Below are positions 22,603-34,017 of a stretch of 64,000 nucleotides of DNA, one piece after another. Within the stretch, counting starts at the first letter, position 1; each line of letters opens with the position of its first letter. The notes beneath the pieces were generated by a model. It was not told the origin of the DNA, made no database searches, and saw nothing but the letters and a program-made list of their open reading frames with translations. Source of the stretch: Coniella vitis (Eukaryota > Ascomycota > Sordariomycetes > Diaporthales > Schizoparmaceae). A program made the translations under genes and the position numbers. The stretch lies in assembly GCA_011317545.1 (NCBI GenBank), contig WUJK01000003.1:2666001-2730000 (forward strand), given 5' to 3'.

Positions 22603-23719
22603 TCAAGCAAGCGGCACATACTTCTTGAGTCCATCATACACCATAAAAATGAAAGCAGAACTGGGCGCTGACCGCAGACAAGTAATGCCACAACCCCGAT
22701 AAAACCCTTTGACTCCTGTCTGCTGCCACAACGCCAAGGCCTCCCCAGCAAACGTCTTCTTGACAAAGCCCGCTCCCAGTGGGCTCGTTTGCATACGCGA
22801 CTTGATGGTATCGGCAGGGAAGAACAAAAAGTTGTACGACACGCCCGCCGACGCGCCCGCCAGTGCTTGCTGCCACAATGGCAGCGGGTTTGCTAGGATT
22901 GCATCCCGCTCGGCCTGCGTGCTTGCCTTTTTCAAATTCCGCCGCATAAAAAACTGCGATGTTGTTTCCTTGCCACCAAACCACGCCGCACACCCACCGG
23001 CCTCCCGAATGAGCGTGCCCATTTGCCCATGCCAAAAGCCAAGCAGGCCTTCGTGCCGAAAGATCTCTCTAATGACGGCCATGGGCCGCAACGGCACAGC
23101 TCGCTTGGTGATGGCGCTGCCGGCCTCCTCCACTGGCACCTGGATCTTGCACTTGACCAACTCGATCGGCGTGAGCACAAAGGACGTGAACAGGCCCGAG
23201 AAGGCACCGGTCAGCCATAGTGCCGACAATGGCATGGGCTCGTCCCGCGCACAGAAGCCGAACTTGAAAAGTGTTTCCCGGCCTATACGTTCGAAAAAGA
23301 AGAGACTGCTGTTTTCGAGTGCAGCGCCAACCAGGGGTGCGCTGATGCCGCGGTATAAGCCCAAAAGGCCATCTGAACGTATGGACTGGCGGAAACAGTC
23401 GAGAGGTCCAGTGTATCGAAGGGGCAGGTGGTCGGGCTGTGACTGGAGGCGAACCTTGACTGTGTCAAAGGGGTATTCGATATATTTGCCGACAATGCCA
23501 GCGATCTGTGGAGTTTTAGCGAATTAGTGGAAATCTCAACTAGAAAGTGTGAGAGGCATTGAGCCAGGAACAAGAAAAAGGTAAGCAAGCCAGTACCGAG
23601 CCGTAGAGAATGTCTTCAACCGACTCCATAACTGCTGTTCGCCGACTTGCAGCCAGGGGTTCGTGCAGAGACGTAGGATCAGATCTGGTCACAGCAAACT
23701 CTGGGGATATAGAGGCCAT
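22603..23719 (-). CDS. Mitochondrial ornithine-type carrier (Ort1/AmcA-like)
   Basis: Two exons on the minus strand: 23719-23597 and 23505-22603; intron 23596-23506 (91 bp); 341 residues. Start ATG 23719 gives MASISPEFAV; an ATG nearer the first helix (MESVEDILYGS) is possible. Three SLC25 repeats are present, each with the P-x-[DE]-x-x-[KR] motif: PFDTVK (53-58), PIELVK and PADTIK. The stretch RYTGPLDCFRQSIRSDG and LYRGISAPLVGAALENSSLF are characteristic of the yeast Ort1 / Aspergillus AmcA group, which exchanges ornithine and other basic amino acids across the inner membrane for arginine metabolism. Substrate is inferred from family likeness only. Confidence 0.88.
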
Positions 23720-24998
23720 CGCGATAGCAGACCCTGGGCGTGTCGCATACGGTGTCTGGGATAGTGTGCGACACAGCGATGGCAAGCCGCCAAAGTCGTC
23801 TAGTCGGCTTCCTCTGGCAAATGATATAGTCGAGTGGACGATCCGCAACAAATTGGATAGCCAGTGATTTTGAGTGCAGTCGCAGTCACGGCCAGCCTAA
23901 GGTATGCGTGCCAGCGAGGGTCGCAGAAAAGATGAGGGCGCAAGAGCTGGGGGACGAACCCAGCTCCGCTTGCCGCATGCAAAGCTGGACGAGAGTGCGA
24001 ACAAAGGGTTATTTATACTGCGACCAAAATGTCGTATTGCTCGAGAGAATCGGCTGAAGAAGGAATTGCAGAATCGAAGGTAGCGGAAGCGTCGTCTGTC
24101 TCAATGGGTTCGCAGGCGTGCCAATATTTGGGCCCAGCCAGTAGGGGCAGCGCTGTGGAAGGGGTTGGCTTCAGTGGATGTTGAGATTGGGTACTGCCGC
24201 GGGCTCGTTCGGCACTAGAGGCGGGGCTCGCAGGTGTGCATTGCGTAATAAGACCAGGTCGCTACTTACAGTACACGCAGGCAAGCGAGCCCTCCAGGCT
24301 CAGAGGCTGCCGGCCCTTTACTACCAAGGCGCTATAGCGTTAACGGATGCTTCTCAGTGGGTGGTGGGTGGAGGGTGGAGGTCAAACCACGCGGATAGAC
24401 CCCTCCGCGGCTCCTGAGCAAGAAAAAATTCAGAGACGTCGGATCAGATAAAGAAAAAATGACTACCTATTAAGGTTATCTGATCCGAAGAGTGCGGGGC
24501 CAATCAACGGGGAGTTCGGCGAAATGACAAGCCTATTGTACTTGTTTAGTGTACAAACGTACAAATATCAGGTAGTAATGAGCTGAGCTCTCAAGCCGCG
24601 TTTTCCCCCCCTTGTTGACAGTACGAATCACTAGACATACATACATGTTCCACAGTAGCAGGGTTTTGCTCGGAGGCTCGGAACTACATAGTCGGAGCTA
24701 CATGATCCAGGCCTCCGTGGGTGGAGCCAACTACACGCGCAACCGTATATAGTACAGCAACACATACAGTACAGTCTTCAAGTCGAAGTTCCAAGAAATA
24801 AAAAGTGACTGATCCCGGGACCGAGAACACAACATCCATATCGATTTGGTCATGCTTAAAGTACATATTTATACACTTGGTAACTGCAGAAAGAAGCACT
24901 CTGAGATACGGAAAATATCGGTCGCTGTTGTGCTGCTATTGGTACATCTAAACCTTCCAAGATCGACAAGTACATGTATGAACTCTACTCTGTCCAAT
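23720..24998. other. Spacer upstream of the carrier and downstream of PRP28
   Basis: 1.28 kb. The left part is the carrier promoter. Around 24440-24487 there is a perfect inverted repeat (separate entry). No gene supported; open frames are short and without domains. Confidence 0.55.
24440..24487. repeat. Perfect 12-bp inverted repeat with paired GATA sites
   Basis: CGGATCAGATAA at 24440-24451 is matched exactly by TTATCTGATCCG at 24476-24487, with a 24-bp A-rich loop. Each arm contains AGATAA, a site type bound by fungal GATA factors (AreA/NIT2, SreA). It lies about 720 bp upstream of the carrier start codon. Confidence 0.8.
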
Positions 24999-27119
24999 CT
25001 AATTCAAAATCGTCTTCCTCCCCTTGACAGGCTTGGACTGCGCGGCCTCGTGGCGCCTGAGTTCTTCTGGCACCTTTGAGATGCTCGACTTGGAGATCAT
25101 TTGCTTTAAGTCGTACATGACATCCGCGTCTTCGTTGCCCAAGAAAGTGATGGCCACACCACTCTTGCCAGCACGACCTGTACGGCCAACACGGTGAGTA
25201 TACGATTCGATGCTATGCGCCATGTTGAAGTTGATGACTAGCGACACATCGGGCACATCGATACCTCGACCAGCAAGATCTGTGGCGACCAAAATGTCCG
25301 TTTCCCCGCTCCGCAGTGATGCCAGTGCCGCTTCTCTTTGCTTCTGATCTTTGCTACCGTGCAGTGTAACGACGCTGAAGCCAAGTCGTTTGATGTCACG
25401 CGCAACAGTGTCGCAGTTGCGCTTGATGTTGACAAAGACAATAATTGGCGGAGCGTACTGGTTCGACTGGAGAATCTCAGCGAGTCGCTTTTTGCGCTTG
25501 TCTTCTCCATTAATGAACTCGACCCGCTGCTCCACCGTATCGACAGCCTCGCCTGCATTACCGATTGTCACAATGGCAGGGCGACGCAAATATTTCTTGG
25601 CGATCTTCTCGACCAATGGAGGCATTGTGGCTGTGTACATCATTGTCTGCCTGTATCGCCCCTTGCTTCCCAAATACTTGCTCATCAGTTGTGCATTCTC
25701 TGCTTCCTCTGTGTCTGGCTTCTCATTGCTGAGAGGGAGCGCATCGAGGATCTTATTCAAGGAGTCTTCGAATCCCAAGTCGATCATTCGGTCTGCTTCA
25801 TCCATGATGATGTAACAACATTGCTGTAGGACCAGAAGTCGTCGTTCAATGCAGTCAACAAGACGACCCGGGGTCGCCACGATGATTTCTGCTCCATTTC
25901 TCAGGTTGAATGCTTGTTCCTCCAGGGAGTGACCACCGACGATACTGACACAAGTGAAGCCCAATGGTGTTGCAAACTTCTTGGCCTCGGTTTCAATCTG
26001 TTGTGCCAGTTCACGCGTCGGTGCCAAAATCAGAGCATATGGACCATCCGCCTTGTTGTACTCGTCCAGCATTGGCAAGCCAGAGATATATACCAACAGT
26101 GGCAGCAGGAACGCAGCTGTTTTTCCGGAACCGGTAACGGCAACACCAATAAGATCGCGAGCTTGCAAAGCGATGGGTATGGCAGCTCTCTGAATAGGTG
26201 TCGGCTCATTGTATCCCACTGAACGGACGACATCCATTAATCGACTTGGCAGATTGGATTCGTCCCAGTTGCGCATGGGGTTCGGTATCGCGCCACCCTT
26301 TGTAGCAATGCCAAAATCCTCCTTAAAGATGCGCCAGTCTCTTTCGCGCATCTCCTCGAGACTTTTGTCTGACCAGTGTTTTCCCAAAGTATTTCGTTTT
26401 GCGCGAACTTCTTGTCCGCGGTAGAACTGATCCAAGTATTCCTTTGCTCTTTGTCTTCCGTTCACGGGGTCTCGTTCCTCCATACCGCGAGCGTATCGCT
26501 TGGCGGCCTCTTCCTCAGCCTCCTCGCCAAAGCCAGCCAGTCGCCCTGACCCAATGATTGCGGACGCTTGTTGAGAGTATATAGGGTCGTAGTCTTTGCT
26601 CGTATCTTCAGACGCATCCCAGTCGAAGTTGAACTTCTTTTCTGTGGTCCGCCGTCGCTTTTTTTGCGCCGAAAATGTGCTCTTGTTAACCTCTGGTCCG
26701 AGATATCGCTGTTTGAGAAGCTCCGCTTCGTCGTCCTCGAGACTCCTCTTTCCGTTACTATTCAAGCCCTTTCTAGAGCTTCCTTCTTTGCCACCTCTTG
26801 AACCATTTACGGATACGCCATTCGGAGCGCCATCTTGACGCATGGCTTTCGGGCCTGTTGGTATGCTTGAATTGCCACCATCCCGTTGATACAACCGCGA
26901 AGTAAAGTTTCGATTGGACTTTTCGAGTTCTTCTTTCTTCTTGCGCTCGAGCTCTTCCTCCTTGGCCTTCTCCTCGGCGGCTTTTTGTGCTGCAAGCTTC
27001 TCTCGCATCGCTTTCGTCAGGAACTTGGGTTTTGCTGCTGCCGAGTCGGCCTCTTTCTTCTTCCGAATCAGCTCCTCTAAATCTAGAGGCTGTTTCTTGA
27101 TGCCGTTCATGTTGGGCAT
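24999..27119 (-). CDS. PRP28: Pre-mRNA splicing DEAD-box helicase Prp28
   Basis: Single exon, 706 residues, ATG at 27119. The N-terminal 270 residues are charged, with a long Lys/Glu/Ala helix (about 20-70). The helicase core is complete: Q motif PTPIQ (306-310), motif I TGSGKT (329-334), PTREL (368-372), DEAD (440-443), TAT in place of SAT (496-498), and motif VI HRVGRTGR (642-649). The pre-core sequence DWRIFKEDFGIATKGG and the IPNPMRNWDES linker identify Prp28 (DDX23), which displaces U1 from the 5' splice site so U6 can pair. TAT at motif III is the usual state in Prp28 as far as I recall. It shares a 444-bp divergent region with mL59. Confidence 0.96.
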   Translation of the reverse strand: MPNMNGIKKQPLDLEELIRKKKEADSAAAKPKFLTKAMREKLAAQKAAEEKAKEEELERKKKEELEKSNRNFTSRLYQRDGGNSSIPTGPKAMRQDGAPNGVSVNGSRGGKEGSSRKGLNSNGKRSLEDDEAELLKQRYLGPEVNKSTFSAQKKRRRTTEKKFNFDWDASEDTSKDYDPIYSQQASAIIGSGRLAGFGEEAEEEAAKRYARGMEERDPVNGRQRAKEYLDQFYRGQEVRAKRNTLGKHWSDKSLEEMRERDWRIFKEDFGIATKGGAIPNPMRNWDESNLPSRLMDVVRSVGYNEPTPIQRAAIPIALQARDLIGVAVTGSGKTAAFLLPLLVYISGLPMLDEYNKADGPYALILAPTRELAQQIETEAKKFATPLGFTCVSIVGGHSLEEQAFNLRNGAEIIVATPGRLVDCIERRLLVLQQCCYIIMDEADRMIDLGFEDSLNKILDALPLSNEKPDTEEAENAQLMSKYLGSKGRYRQTMMYTATMPPLVEKIAKKYLRRPAIVTIGNAGEAVDTVEQRVEFINGEDKRKKRLAEILQSNQYAPPIIVFVNIKRNCDTVARDIKRLGFSVVTLHGSKDQKQREAALASLRSGETDILVATDLAGRGIDVPDVSLVINFNMAHSIESYTHRVGRTGRAGKSGVAITFLGNEDADVMYDLKQMISKSSISKVPEELRRHEAAQSKPVKGRKTILN

Positions 27120-27563
27120 TACAGGCGTGATGCCGGGTGCCTGGCGATGAGATCCGCTCTTATGAATTGCTGGCTTTGCAATAAACGTCGTTCATCTGAT
27201 TGAGAACAAACTTGGCAATGAAGAAGATGGTATTTAAGTAAGTGGCAAAAAGATTCGTATCGACTGACGGCGAAGTTGCGCGTTATTCGAGGATTCCTGG
27301 CCCAAGGCAACCTTCGGGAGTGATGGGTAGTGCTGTGTTTCTGGAAGGCGCACGCGGCGGTCCTAGAACCGCGGCAGCCCGCCGGGCTTATCGCTAAGTT
27401 CCCTACCTCTTATCACTGCCTGCCGCAAATAGCCCTCTCCGCGGTCCGAATTTTGAGAGCAGCATCACAAGGTATGTAGAACAAGTACCGTCGACCACGA
27501 TTCTACATCCTCCGTTCGCCAGCCTGACATCCCAGAGGTAGGAGGCCGGCTTTATCACGCACA
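27120..27563. promoter_or_regulatory. Divergent promoter, PRP28 / mL59
   Basis: 444 bp between two divergent start codons, so both promoters must lie here. No specific element recognised. Confidence 0.6.
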
Positions 27564-28238
27564 ATGGCCTCGACAACACCACGGGCATTGCTCAAGGAGC
27601 AATACGTCAGCCTCGCCAAGAGCCTCCCCGACAGATTGCAACGCTTCTTTGCGCGATACCCACCCGACGAGATCCGCAAGCCTAGCCAGCGCGGCAAGCC
27701 GCACACAGGCTACCAGATGGACAGCAAGAACCCCTTTGAGGCGCAACGACACCCGGAGACGGGTCGTCTCCACAACCCCGTGTATTCGCTGCGGCGGCAG
27801 GCTGATTTGGTCAAGCTGGCCCGCGAGCACGGCGTTGAGGAGCTGCTCCCGCACACCATCAAGAAGACGGACGTGCGACTGGCAAAGAGGGTCGAGCTTG
27901 GTTGGAGGGGTAAGGGTACGGGTGTTGGGCAAAAGGTCAAAGGTCACATTCACGAAAGACAATTGGCTGCCAAGTACGTGTTAACCCAACGACAAACCGT
28001 GTTGTGGCTGGAAGGAGATCCTTGTGCTTTGCGAGTTGGTTGATGCTTCGTGTTGCCGGCCTGTTGCTAATGCTGTGGTGATTGTAGGATGGACAAGAGG
28101 AGAGAGGCCATGCTCAACATGCCATCGCTCATTAGGGAATGGAAGGCTGTGAGTATTGGAGTGCCCTGGGCTTCTATTGGATTGTGCTAATGCTTTTCAC
28201 AGGTTGGTCGAAAGAACTGGACCAAGTGGCCGAAATAA
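27564..28238 (+). CDS. Mitochondrial large ribosomal subunit protein mL59
   Basis: Three exons: 27564-27973, 28088-28148, 28203-28238; introns 114 and 54 bp; 168 residues. The N-terminal half (KEQYVSLAKSLPDRLQRFFARYPP) and the segment LHNPVYSLRRQADLVKLA fit the fungal MRPL25/mL59 family, a fungus-specific mitoribosomal protein. The last exon encodes only 11 residues (VGRKNWTKWPK) before the stop; the K-x-W-x-K-W-P ending is the family tail and supports the splice choice. It binds the large subunit rRNA in the mitochondrial matrix. A mitochondrial presequence is not obvious, although the N-terminus is free of acidic residues for the first 10 positions. Confidence 0.9.
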
Positions 28239-28795
28239 GCGACTCGCCGCTCGTTTTGGGCCACGACCTCTTTGTACAAAAACGTGTATACAAAACTGTG
28301 TACCAATACACATATGCAACAACTTTTCCATGAAACTTCATCGCCGGGGTTTGTTTAGGACCGCCATGTTCATTGCGCTACACAGCCTGCGCTTCCGCCA
28401 TTACGGCCGTTCACTCCACCGCAGCGGGTCGAGTTTCTTTGCAGTGATAATGGATGTCCAACCTCTTGTAGATTCTTTTTGCTTTCTCACGTCGCTGCAC
28501 CATCCTCTCCCTGCTCTCCTCTTGTTAAGTCTTCACTGGGTCCCTTCGACAACTTGAATCTTAAAGTGTTGTCAAAGTAGACTAGCACGTGACTCATTTG
28601 TCCAGAGTCCCGGGCCGCTGTTGTACATGCGGGTGAAGACCGCCAAAATTCTCTTCATACATCACACCCTTCAACCACGCTTGCTGGGGCTAGCAAAGGG
28701 GATCAATTCTTCTATGCACGAAGATTTTATGCACTCTATTACAATATAACAGCAGTATCAAACACTGTTGTCGACAACACGAAAACAAAAACAAC
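28239..28795. other. Tandem spacer upstream of Dph4
   Basis: 557 bp between mL59 stop and the Dph4 start. No gene or recognisable element. Confidence 0.6.
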
Positions 28796-29476
28796 ATGTC
28801 GCAACCAACCCACTACGAAGTTCTCTCACTTCCCCAAAACCTTTCAGACCTCGCAAGCCCGGAGCAAGCTATCCGGCAAGCCTACCGCCGGGCTCTCCTC
28901 CGGCACCACCCGGACAAGGCCAAGGCCGCTCCGACTGCTACCGGCCCCGGTGCCGTCGCTGTCACCATTTCTTCACATTTGTTAAACTCAACATCCACAA
29001 GAACATCTCTACAACGCCAACCAGCAGTAGCATACACAATCGACCAAATCACCACCGCCTACACAACTCTCTCCTCAACCACCCTTCGCTCCGAATACGA
29101 CAACTACCTACGCCTCACAACATCAAAATCGAACAACCACCGCCAAGCGCGCTCAACCTTCCAAACAGGTATCGAGACCGTCGACCTTGATGACCTCGAG
29201 TCATTCCCGGCCCCAGTGGAAGGAAACATCGACGCAAATGGAGACAGCAATGATCAAGTAGAGTGGTGGTTCCGGCCGTGCAGATGCGGCAACGAACGCG
29301 GATTCTTATTTTCCGAGGCTGATCTTGAGGAGGCCGGGGATCTGGGCGAGCTGATTGTTGGGTGTCAAGATTGCAGTCTGTGGTTGCGGGTATGTTTTGC
29401 GGTTATTGAAGAGGATGAAAGGGCTGGCGCTTGGGAAATGGCGTCGCAGATGGCAGGTAAAACCTCTGAAGGTTAA
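28796..29476 (+). CDS. DPH4: Diphthamide biosynthesis protein 4 (J-domain)
   Basis: Single exon, 226 residues. N-terminal J domain (about 5-105) with the HPD motif inside RALLRHHPDKAKA; a Ser/Thr/Asn-rich insertion widens the loop between the HPD helix and the helix that starts YTIDQITTAYTTL. The C-terminal part has the DPH-type (CSL) zinc-binding motif: CRCGNERGF with a first Cys pair and CQDCSLWLRV with the second. Dph4 acts with Dph1/2/3 in the first step of diphthamide formation on the eEF2 histidine and couples Hsp70 binding with iron or zinc binding. Length and domain order are as expected for the family. Confidence 0.93.
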   Translation: MSQPTHYEVLSLPQNLSDLASPEQAIRQAYRRALLRHHPDKAKAAPTATGPGAVAVTISSHLLNSTSTRTSLQRQPAVAYTIDQITTAYTTLSSTTLRSEYDNYLRLTTSKSNNHRQARSTFQTGIETVDLDDLESFPAPVEGNIDANGDSNDQVEWWFRPCRCGNERGFLFSEADLEEAGDLGELIVGCQDCSLWLRVCFAVIEEDERAGAWEMASQMAGKTSEG

Positions 29477-30079
29477 TTTCGCTCATTCTATTTCGTGAGA
29501 TGCGAGTATGATGAGAATCACAGCCTTCTTCATTTGAAACAAGTAAACGGATGCATATCATGCTGGTTCTTCGCTGTTCCTCCAAGATGCTTTGGGGGAC
29601 ACGCCTACAATGGTCACAAGCATAGACTAGTCGAGCAGATAACTTGGGCGTGAAAAGAGTCAAATAGTGTTCTAGCAACCACATGTTAATGCACATGGAG
29701 GACAACTGACGCAAAAGATACCCATTTCCCACGAAACAATCGAGACTATCTATTGTAGTTCGAGTAGCGCGAGCGTTCGTAACAAACATGAAAGTTGAAA
29801 AAGAAAATCCGCATAAAGTCAATTTATTGTCCAGACGATCACCAGCCTCCTCTGTGGTAGAGTCTAAATAAGAGCAATTTGTAGAGAAGAACTCCAAAAT
29901 GCCTTTTAGTCCCCTGTGGATGATGTAAAGATCGATCGTCCTTCCTGGTGTATTCGCATCGAATAAAGCATGCCTCATTGCACTCGAGTTCTCCGAAACC
30001 GCACTCCGATGACTCCTCCGGGGGGATCAACCATTGTAAATCAGTCCGGTCACGATGGAAGTAAGGAAATTGCACAGCC
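29477..30079. other. Convergent 3' spacer
   Basis: Between Dph4 and 14-3-3 stop codons; a 191-codon minus-strand open frame here overlaps the Dph4 3' end and shows no domain. No gene seen. Confidence 0.6.
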
Positions 30080-31173
30080 TTACTCGGCCTTGGGCTCCTC
30101 AGCAGCGGGCTCAGCAGCCTTCTCCTCAGCAGCTGCGGGAGCAGCAGAAGCCCCCTCGGCAGCGTTAGATGCAGCAGGTGCAGCCTCGGCGTCAGAAGAC
30201 GTCCAAAGAGTCTGGACATCGGATTAGAAAATCGCTTCTTGCACGAATACAGGTTTGAGTCAACTTACAAGGTTGTCACGCAGGAGCTGCATGATGAGGG
30301 TGGAGTCCTTGTAGCTCTCCTCGGAGAGGGTGTCGAGCTCTGTAGTTATTCAGGCATCATCAGCGTCACGTTTCTCGCTTTCGCACAAGATACAATGGCT
30401 ACGCCTTGTCTCCCAGAACTCACCTGCAATAGCGTCATCGAAAGCCTGCTTAGCAAGGTGGCAAGCCTGGTCGGGGGCGTTGAGGATCTCGTAGTAGAAG
30501 ACGGAGAAGTTCAGGGCGAGACCCAGACGGATGGGGTGGGTAGGAGGCAGCTCGGTCTGTGCAACCTCGGTAGCAGCCTTGTAGGCATCGAGAGACTTGT
30601 CGGCGGAGTCCTTGCGCTTGTCACCAATCGCGAACTCGGCAAGGTAGCGGTGGTAGTCACCCTTCCTGTTTGGATTCGGTCAGTCTGCGCCTGCGGCACA
30701 ACTGCGATTCATTTCAACACTTGCAGGGCATCCTTACATCTTGTGATAGAAGACCTTGGACTCGCCGGTCTTGGCGGAAGGGATCAGGTGCTGGTCGAGG
30801 ACCTCGAGAATGTCCTCGCAGATCTTGGCAAGCTCGGCCTCAATCTTTTGGCGATACTCCTTGATCAGGTTGACCTGAGTGCTGTTGCCCTTGGACTCCT
30901 CCTTCTGCTCGATCGAGGTGACGATGCGCCACGAGGCACGGCGGGCGCCAATGACGTTCTTGTAGGCAACAGAGAGGAGATTGCGCTCCTCCACGGTCAG
31001 GTCACGGTCTTCAGAGGCAACAATCTTCATGTTCTCAACCATTTCTGCAGTAGGTAAAGAAGGGTCGTCAGCGGGCAAAGCATCGCGTCGCAATCTCGTT
31101 TCATACACGTACCCTCGTAGCGTTCGGCCTGCTCGGCGAGCTTAGCCAGGTAGACGGCATCTTCGTGACCCAT
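30080..31173 (-). CDS. 14-3-3 protein
   Basis: Five exons on the minus strand: 31173-31113, 31044-30738, 30665-30424, 30339-30269, 30211-30080; introns 68, 72, 84 and 57 bp; 270 residues. All nine-helix landmarks are present: MGHEDAVYLAKLAEQAERYE at the start, YEEMVENMK, the signature RNLLSVAYKNVIGARRASWR, DYHRYLAEF, the phosphoserine-binding groove (LNFSVFYYEILN) and LTLWTSSD at helix I. The C-terminal tail is Ala/Glu/Pro-rich. 14-3-3 dimers bind phospho-Ser/Thr clients in signalling, cell cycle and metabolism; checkpoint kinases of the Rad53/Chk2 type are among known partners, and one is encoded at 54430. Exon number and placement are typical for filamentous ascomycetes as far as I know. 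Confidence 0.97.
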
Positions 31174-33208
31174 TTTGTCGGATTGATGGTGATCTGTAGA
31201 GATTGGGGGTTTGTTGAGTCAGCTTCAGCCAGCGTCACAAGTGCAAGAGTATCCGAAAGCAGGTCGCAAAGGCGGAATGGGAGCCAAAAAGGAGCTGCAA
31301 GGGCGTTCAAGGTGATGGGAGGTGATGGTGCAATAGAATCGGCGGGCTGAACACGGTATCGAAGGAACTGAGGTTGCCGTCTTGTTGCGCCTCGCTGACT
31401 TCATGACTAAAAGGAGGCTCCCCGCCCAACAGTGGGGTTTGCGCGCGTGGGCGACCACGAAGATTCCTTGGGGTTGCACCTGGTTGCAATGTGGTTTGCA
31501 CTGTGCTCATGGGCTGGATGGAATGGCCCAAGGCCCCAAGGAGAGGAGATGGACTCGGGCAGTGTCGCTGAGTGTGGTGGTGATGACGACAGCAGTATGT
31601 GGTACATCCAGGCCTCTGACCTTGCGACGAGCTGGAGAGCGGACAGGTGGGGGAGGGCCTTAGGAGGGTGCATGCTGGGCAACAGGGCTGTGGTAGCAGT
31701 GATGGCTGGACTGACCTGGTTGATGGGGTGTTGGCTATGAGTTTGGATGTGGTTGTGCGTGGAGAGGTGTGCAGGTTGCAGAGTGCAAAGATTCACGATA
31801 AGGACTGGGCAGTTGTGGTTTCGAGGAAGAAAAGTATCGCAAGTTGGAAAGTGGAGGGTTGAGGTTGTTTGGGGAACCGGCGAGGGGTGGTTCCAAGGCG
31901 GCGTCAGGCGGGCTGGCTGCTGGGTGGGGAAGGGGGTGCCAGAGTGCCCAAAAATGGGTTGGAAGGGTAGTGCAGGAAATTGGCAGCGGACAGGTACACT
32001 CTGCATCTCATGCATACCGCAGCGCCAAAAGAGTGCCACCCTTTCCAAGTCCCTGCGACTTGAGCTGTCCCAGCCAGAACTGAGACGACTACTGCACGTG
32101 ATAGGATGCCCAATCAGCAGCAGCTATAGCAGAAGAAATACCAACAATTGCAAAAGCATACAACAATACATAGTATATGCCTTGGGCGCTGCTATGGATC
32201 TCCTTGTTCTGTTGTGTACAAAAGTCCAACTATTATGCCTTGCCATTTGCTAAATACATTTGTATATCCTCGTCCGGCCCTTTCACAGAAGCCTCAGTCG
32301 ACTGTCAAGAACACAACTGGCATATAACATCCACTTGCCTGCTTCTGCTTCACTGGGTGCTACGGTGGCTCTTTCTGGCCCGTGCATGCCTATTTATTGC
32401 TTATTAGGATTCCGACAGCAACCTTGACCGCCCTGTTTCAAAAGAACACTATGTACTTAATGACTGCTTGATATTTGTAGCAATGATACAGCATGATCCA
32501 GCAATTGATAAAGAAGCGGCGATTGTCTGCTCCAAAGCAGAAATGCTGGGTCTCTAAACCGATCATTCATAATGCGGCCTCTCTCGCTGCACACAGATAC
32601 CTTGGATCACTATGTACAATGAAGAATCAGAGCTGTGAACAGGGAAATTATGCGACCCGAACGAAGGATGCCTGAGAACCCCTGAAAGCCAGCATCTTCT
32701 GCCAGGGCCTGCCAAGTAAGCATGTAGAGTGATGGGCCTTTGGCTCTCCCAGCACTCGCTCCCAGCGCTCCCTCTGGCGGCTCTCAATTCTAGAGGACGG
32801 TGTGAAGTATTCACTGCACTGGCATGCGCTTCGCTAATGGACCATAAGCATGTGCTTACTATGCCAGATACCTAGATATCGGGGCATGTACAAGGACCAT
32901 TGTGCCGACTTATTCCGTCATTGGTCCACTACAAGCTCCATCCCTACGTACTTCGAGGCTTGTAGGTACCTTTCGGTAAGTATCTTAACTAAACAAGCTG
33001 CTGCGCGCAAGCTTCCATCAGACCACAAACAACCAGCTGCCAATTGCTAGGCTTTCCTATCCACGTCATAAATCTCCCTCGTACCATCACCACTAATTAC
33101 CAACCCCAACACCACCATTACCACTCAATAGCTAACTTCCATCACACCTGTATCTCTCATCGTCTCTTCCTCTTCTCTTCCTCTTTTACTCTATTCCACA
33201 CATCCACC
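31174..33208. promoter_or_regulatory. Divergent upstream region, 14-3-3 / IF1
   Basis: 2.0 kb between divergent starts. Contains one TACATAGTA copy (32167-32175) and a long CT-rich tract at about 33150-33200 immediately before the IF1 ATG, of the kind seen in front of strongly expressed fungal genes. The 213-codon minus-strand open frame at 31407-32048 is Pro/Ser/His-rich and shows no domain. No gene called. Confidence 0.55.
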
Positions 33209-34017
33209 ATGCTCCGCCAATCCTTCACCAAGCTTACCCGCCCCGCCGCCTCCCGAGCGTTCTCTGTGTCCGCCCGCGTTATGGCTGCTGGAGACACCGG
33301 TGCCCCCCCAAAGGGCCTGAGCCAAGCGTAAGTGAATCCTCATACTTGCGCATCTTTTCTCTTCGGCAATGTCTTTTGAGACCCGTGGTCCACGAACAAT
33401 GTTGGCAAAGGCCAAAACTTGCCGCGGCCTCCGCGTCCGATGCGACCTGAGGATTTCTGGAGCTGGATGATTGGGAAGCGAGCAGACAGCGATGGGTAAC
33501 TCCAAGAGTCTTGGCTGAGAGAGGGTGAAACGACTGCGGAAGCAGCCTGGAAAACAGCCTGGAAAACAGGCCCCCACAACCTGTCCCACGCTGACTATCA
33601 GACAATCACAACGCGCGCCGCGATTCGCTCTGCGTAGATGTTGCGCAACGCCGCTCAAAAATAGCTCTCAGAGTCTTACGAGGATGAACATTTGCTAAGG
33701 TCTTGCCCTGTCTGGGCCCATGGATATAGTGACGCTTTCCAGAAGCGCGAGAAGGCAAACGAGGACTACGCCATCCGCATGCGCGAGAAGGAGAAGCTGC
33801 TGGAGCTCAAGAAGAAGCTCGCCGAGCAGCAGAAGCACCTGAAGCAGCTTGAGGCTCACATGTAAGTTTGCTCACCACACGCTTTTAGGTTATGTTGCTC
33901 TACAGACACGCCTATACATACACCTGGATGGAGACAGGAGGTGCTAATCATATACCTTCTTGTCCACTTCTCTACAGTGACGAGATCACCAAGGACCAAG
34001 GCGGCGAGCACAACTAA
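33209..34017 (+). CDS. Mitochondrial F1-ATPase inhibitor IF1/INH1
   Basis: Three exons: 33209-33327, 33730-33861, 33978-34017; 96 residues. Intron 1 is 402 bp, several times longer than the other introns in the window; intron 2 is 116 bp. The N-terminus (MLRQSFTKLTRPAASRAF) is a basic, Ser-rich mitochondrial presequence. The inhibitory region is DAFQKREKANEDYAIRMRE, followed by a Lys/Leu/Gln coiled coil (LLELKKKLAEQQKHLKQLE) that mediates dimerisation. IF1 binds the F1 catalytic interface and stops ATP hydrolysis when the membrane potential collapses. The short last exon (DEITKDQGGEHN) joins in phase and ends the protein. Confidence 0.93.

Noticed and set aside
23871..24010. GC-rich segment considered as a possible tRNA
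   Set aside because: A GACGAACCC-like B-box resemblance is present but no matching acceptor stem or A box could be paired.
31407..32048. 213-codon minus-strand open frame
   Set aside because: Pro/His/Ser-rich without any domain, in a divergent promoter region.
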